6,784 nt of DNA from Frankiales bacterium. GTDB taxonomy: Bacteria; Actinomycetota; Actinomycetes; Mycobacteriales; Jatrophihabitantaceae. Under the pieces are notes generated by a model. The model was given only the letters and a program-made list of their open reading frames with translations. It was not told where the DNA came from and ran no database searches. This document shows, piece by piece, positions 5,826-6,784 of the stretch. Position 1 is the stretch's first letter; the number at the start of each line of letters is the position of its first letter. The position numbers and the translations under genes are program-made. The stretch is taken from positions 1-6,784 of the forward strand of contig JAOPUY010000359.1 of assembly GCA_025963265.1 (NCBI GenBank), in the 5' to 3' direction.

Positions 5826-6784
5826 ATGACACTGTTCGGCGAGCCCGAGGTCGGCGATGCCGCCGAGGGCGTGGCGGGGGCCGGCAACCCGCTGTTCGAC
5901 GAGGACCCGAGCGCGCCGCTGGCCGTCCGGATGCGCCCGCGCACGCTCGATGAGGTGATCGGACAGCAGCATCTGCTGGGCCCCGGCAGCCCGTTGCGGC
6001 GGCTGGTGGAGGGCGACGCCCCGATGTCGCTGATCCTCTACGGCCCGCCCGGCACCGGCAAGACCACCCTGGCCATGATCGTCTCGACGGCGACCAACCG
6101 CCGCTTCGTCCAACTCTCCGCACTCACCGCCGGCGTCAAGGACGTCCGGTCGGTCATCGACACCGCCAAGCGCACGCTCGAGCGCGGTGGCCGCCCGACG
6201 GTGCTGTTCATCGACGAGATCCACCGCTTCTCCAAGACCCAGCAGGACTCGCTGCTGTCGGCGGTCGAGGCCCGCACGGTCACCCTGGTCGCCGCGACGA
6301 CCGAGAACCCGTTCTTCTCCCTGGTCTCGCCACTGCTCTCACGCAGCCTCTTGCTCACCCTGCAGCCGCTGACCGACCAGGACATCGACCAGCTCGTCGA
6401 GCGCGCGCTGCGCGATCCGCGCGGGCTGAACGACGAGCTCACTCTGGCCGAGGACGCCCGCGCCCACCTGCTGCGCATCGCCGGCGGCGACGCCCGCCGG
6501 GCCCTGACCGCGCTCGAGGCGGCCGCCGGCTCGACCATGGCGGACGGCAAAGCAGAGGTGGACCTGGCCACCCTCGAACTCGCGGTCGACAGCGCCGCGG
6601 TGCGCTATGACCGCGACGGCGATCAGCACTACGACGTGATCAGCGCCTTCATCAAGTCGATCCGCGGCTCGGACGCCGACGCGGCCGTGCACTACCTGGC
6701 CCGGATGATCGAGGCGGGGGAGGACGCCCGGTTCATCGCGCGCCGGCTGGTCGTCCACGCCAGCGAGGACATCGGGCTGGCCGA
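5826..6784 (+). CDS. rarA: Replication-associated recombination protein A (AAA+ ATPase), 3'-truncated by the window edge
   Basis: RarA (MgsA), the bacterial relative of eukaryotic WRNIP1/Mgs1, is a clamp-loader-like AAA+ ATPase that acts at stalled replication forks and interacts with SSB. The first 319 codons are visible and open to the last base. MTLFGEP opens the protein; [20 protein letters not shown] (32-51) is the typical lead-in. Walker A is GPPGTGKT at 73-80, Walker B is FIDEIHR at 128-134, sensor 1 lies in AATTENP at 156-162, SPLLSRS at 168-174 contains the likely arginine finger R173, and GDARRAL at 221-227 fits sensor 2. [21 protein letters not shown] followed by ARFIARRLV and ASEDIGLA is the RarA-specific C-terminal domain, which separates it from RuvB and DnaX. 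Roughly 110-130 residues should be missing. The ATG at 5826 has only a poor Shine-Dalgarno (AAGATGG); no in-frame alternative looks better. It is unrelated to the biotin genes. Confidence 0.95.
   Translation, partial: MTLFGEPEVGDAAEGVAGAGNPLFDEDPSAPLAVRMRPRTLDEVIGQQHLLGPGSPLRRLVEGDAPMSLILYGPPGTGKTTLAMIVSTATNRRFVQLSALTAGVKDVRSVIDTAKRTLERGGRPTVLFIDEIHRFSKTQQDSLLSAVEARTVTLVAATTENPFFSLVSPLLSRSLLLTLQPLTDQDIDQLVERALRDPRGLNDELTLAEDARAHLLRIAGGDARRALTALEAAAGSTMADGKAEVDLATLELAVDSAAVRYDRDGDQHYDVISAFIKSIRGSDADAAVHYLARMIEAGEDARFIARRLVVHASEDIGLA

Noticed and set aside
5038..5829. 263-codon + strand open frame opposite fdhD
   Set aside because: It is a reverse-strand shadow of FdhD with Arg/Gly-rich composition and no domain; FdhD has all its family motifs and a ribosome-binding site.

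Overview
This window carries a biotin (vitamin B7) biosynthesis operon from a high-GC Gram-positive bacterium, followed by two unrelated housekeeping genes. Actinomycetota is the inferred source. The sequence is very GC-rich (about 70 % by eye), codons end mostly in G or C, and stop/start overlaps are of the ATGA/GTGA kind. The proteins resemble mycobacterial biotin enzymes in their motifs, and bioB is followed by a small cysteine-rich BsaP-type gene, an arrangement known from actinobacteria. I cannot name a genus.

Positions 1-4634 (+ strand) hold bioA (5' end missing), bioF, bioD, bioB and bsaP in one direction. The bioA/bioF and bioF/bioD junctions overlap by 4 bp (ATGA and GTGA). bioB starts 17 nt after bioD behind a clear GAGGAG ribosome-binding site, and bsaP starts 23 nt after bioB. 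Together they encode the late pathway: BioF condenses a pimeloyl thioester with alanine to KAPA, BioA transaminates KAPA to DAPA, BioD closes the ureido ring to dethiobiotin, and BioB inserts sulfur with the help of BsaP. The operon promoter and any biotin-repressor operator lie upstream of the window.

Positions 4635-4776 form a short convergent intergenic region with a perfect 19-bp tandem duplication running into a GC-rich hairpin that may terminate transcription. Positions 4777-5730 (- strand) hold fdhD, the sulfur-transfer accessory protein for formate dehydrogenases, with a low-complexity Ala/Ser/Pro/Gly insert near its N-terminus. A 95-bp divergent gap separates it from rarA (mgsA), an AAA+ ATPase of replication-fork maintenance, which is open at the right edge.

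No new biological system is evident. The main oddities are in-frame short tandem repeats extending the C-termini of BioA and BioF, a probable internal insertion and a C-terminal tail in BioD, the low-complexity insert in FdhD, the intergenic 19-bp duplication, and the BsaP gene, whose family has only recently been given a function.
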